6,350 nt of DNA, from NCBI GenBank assembly GCA_964529795.1, contig CAZGXM010000097.1:1-6350 (forward strand). The letters are read 5' to 3'. The notes below the pieces were generated by a model that saw only the letters and a program-made list of their open reading frames with translations, was not told where the DNA came from and did no database searches. Below are positions 6,013 to 6,350 of the stretch, in pieces. Each line of letters begins with the position of its first letter. Within the stretch, counting starts at the first letter, position 1. Origin of the DNA: CAZGXM01 sp964529795. Lineage in GTDB: Bacteria; Bacillota; JADQBR01. The position numbers and the translations under genes were made by a program.

Positions 6013-6151
6013 GGCCGATCACAAGGGGCAATTCCCAAAATCGTCCATAAGAGTGGGACGCCTCCTTTTCGGTAGTGTTCTTTGGTCAATAACACTCTTT
6101 ACCGAAAAGGAATCAGAATCCTTTTTCGGTTTTTCAGCAGAAAAATTGTAG
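6011..6151 (+). CDS. Candidate 46-residue small protein, doubtful
   Basis: An open frame runs from TTG 6011 to TAG 6149-6151, preceded by AAGGAAGG (5994-6001), nine bases before the TTG, and by an in-frame stop at 6002. The product would start MADHKGQFPKSSIRVGRLL, with a hydrophobic stretch RLLFGSVLWSITLF (residues 17-30) between charged ends, so it could be a small membrane-associated or amphipathic peptide. I do not recognise it. The same bases form the two hairpins described below, which argues that this is untranslated RNA and that the open frame is chance. TTG starts do occur here (the flavoprotein gene uses one). There is no homology or codon evidence either way. Confidence 0.22.
   Translation: MADHKGQFPKSSIRVGRLLFGSVLWSITLFTEKESESFFGFSAEKL
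6063..6111 (+). other. Long hairpin that competes with the terminator (anti-terminator-like)
   Basis: TCCTTTTCGGTA (6063-6074) is perfectly complementary to TACCGAAAAGGA (6100-6111), 12 bp. Inside it GTGTT (6075-6079) pairs with AACAC (6091-6095), leaving a TCTT bulge and an 11-base loop. Its 3' arm is the same segment that forms the 5' arm of the next hairpin, so the two cannot form together. Smaller stems lie just before it: CGTCC (6042-6046) with GGACG (6056-6060), and GGGG (6025-6028) with CCC (6034-6036). Confidence 0.55.
6102..6134 (+). terminator. Intrinsic terminator
   Basis: CCGAAAAGGA (6102-6111) pairs with TCCTTTTTCGG (6119-6129), with one bulged base, around the loop ATCAGAA, and is followed at once by five T (6130-6134). 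This is the classical hairpin plus U-tract. It lies 140 bases after the oxidoreductase stop and is the best candidate for the end of this transcript. Because the upstream arm at 6063-6074 can capture the 5' arm, it may be a conditional terminator. Confidence 0.6.
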
Positions 6152-6350
6152 TTAAGCTATTAAACTCAATGTTTCAGGAATTTGTGTCGGGCCAACTTGC
6201 CTAATTCAGGTTGAATATTAGCAAAATTCTGCAGGGGTTAGTGTAAAAATATTGAACATTAATATTAACTAACTCAACTTTCGCAGATAGAAATCCCTAA
6301 CCCGGACAAGCCGGAGCCAAAGTTGTCATCCCTGAATTAGCATGCATAAA
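6135..6350. other. Non-coding, AT-rich stretch with nested inverted repeats
   Basis: No convincing gene on either strand. CTAATTCAGG (6201-6210) is a perfect inverted copy of CCTGAATTAG (6331-6340). Nested within, GGGTTAG (6235-6241) is an inverted copy of CTAACCC (6297-6303). An alternative local hairpin pairs GTTAGT (6237-6242) with ACTAAC (6268-6273) and AATATT (6248-6253) with AATATT (6261-6266). TTAATATTAA (6259-6268) is a 10-bp palindrome, and CCGG (6302-6305, 6311-6314) repeats nearby. No clear -35/-10 promoter pair could be placed. It is probably the leader or spacer of the next transcription unit beyond the window. Confidence 0.4.

Noticed and set aside
6050..6059. AGAGTGGGAC as a possible T-box sequence before a terminator
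   Set aside because: It resembles the T-box only in its first half and lacks the following ACCGCG. Only about 90 bases separate it from the upstream gene, too few for a full T-box leader, and the bases are explained by a small local stem.
6180..6240. Short reverse-strand frame ending in Lys-His before TGA, as a possible gene remnant
   Set aside because: Only about 23 codons lie between stops, with no start or recognisable homology.
1..6350. CRISPR arrays, tRNA/rRNA genes, insertion sequences
   Set aside because: No regularly spaced repeats, no cloverleaf or rRNA-like sequence, and no transposase motifs were seen.

Overview
The window reads entirely on the + strand and looks like a catabolic or respiratory gene set from a strictly anaerobic Gram-positive bacterium. 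Clostridia of the Desulfotomaculum/Pelotomaculum/Syntrophomonas kind are the best guess. The basis is G-rich Shine-Dalgarno sequences of the AAGGGGG type, TTG and GTG start codons, mixed GC content, and two oxygen-sensitive iron-sulfur redox proteins. The taxon is an inference, since no marker gene is present.

Layout. (1) Positions 1-948 hold the 3' two-thirds of a cyclic amidohydrolase of the dihydropyrimidinase/D-hydantoinase/allantoinase group, cut by the window edge. (2) Positions 949-1080 are non-coding, with a strong GC-rich hairpin that lacks a U-tract. (3) Positions 1081-3039 encode a 652-residue, three-domain iron-sulfur flavoprotein of the trimethylamine dehydrogenase / 2,4-dienoyl-CoA reductase / NADH:flavin oxidoreductase family, starting at TTG. 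(4) Positions 3056-3880 encode a 274-residue glycine-rich protein that I cannot assign, with a cysteine motif at its C-terminus. (5) Positions 3968-5962 encode a 664-residue membrane protein: a cytochrome b-like anchor with four candidate heme histidines, two 4Fe-4S clusters and two CCG (heterodisulfide reductase HdrD-type) domains. It resembles the proteins described as ETF:menaquinone oxidoreductase (EMO, 'DUF224' proteins) in syntrophic fatty-acid oxidisers. (6) Positions 5963-6350 contain no confident gene. They hold two overlapping, mutually exclusive hairpins ending in a U-tract, one possible 46-codon small ORF, and nested inverted repeats.

How the genes may work together. The flavoprotein keeps its FMN barrel, 4Fe-4S cluster and FAD-type dinucleotide fold. 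The place where the NADPH-dependent members have a second GxGxxG carries a degenerate sequence, as in trimethylamine dehydrogenase, which passes electrons to electron-transfer flavoprotein (ETF). The membrane protein downstream belongs to a family that takes electrons from ETF into menaquinone. The simplest reading is a module in which a substrate, possibly produced by the amidohydrolase, is oxidised by the flavoprotein and its electrons enter the membrane through the CCG/cytochrome b protein. ETF genes are not in the window, the substrate is unknown, and the role of the glycine-rich protein is open.
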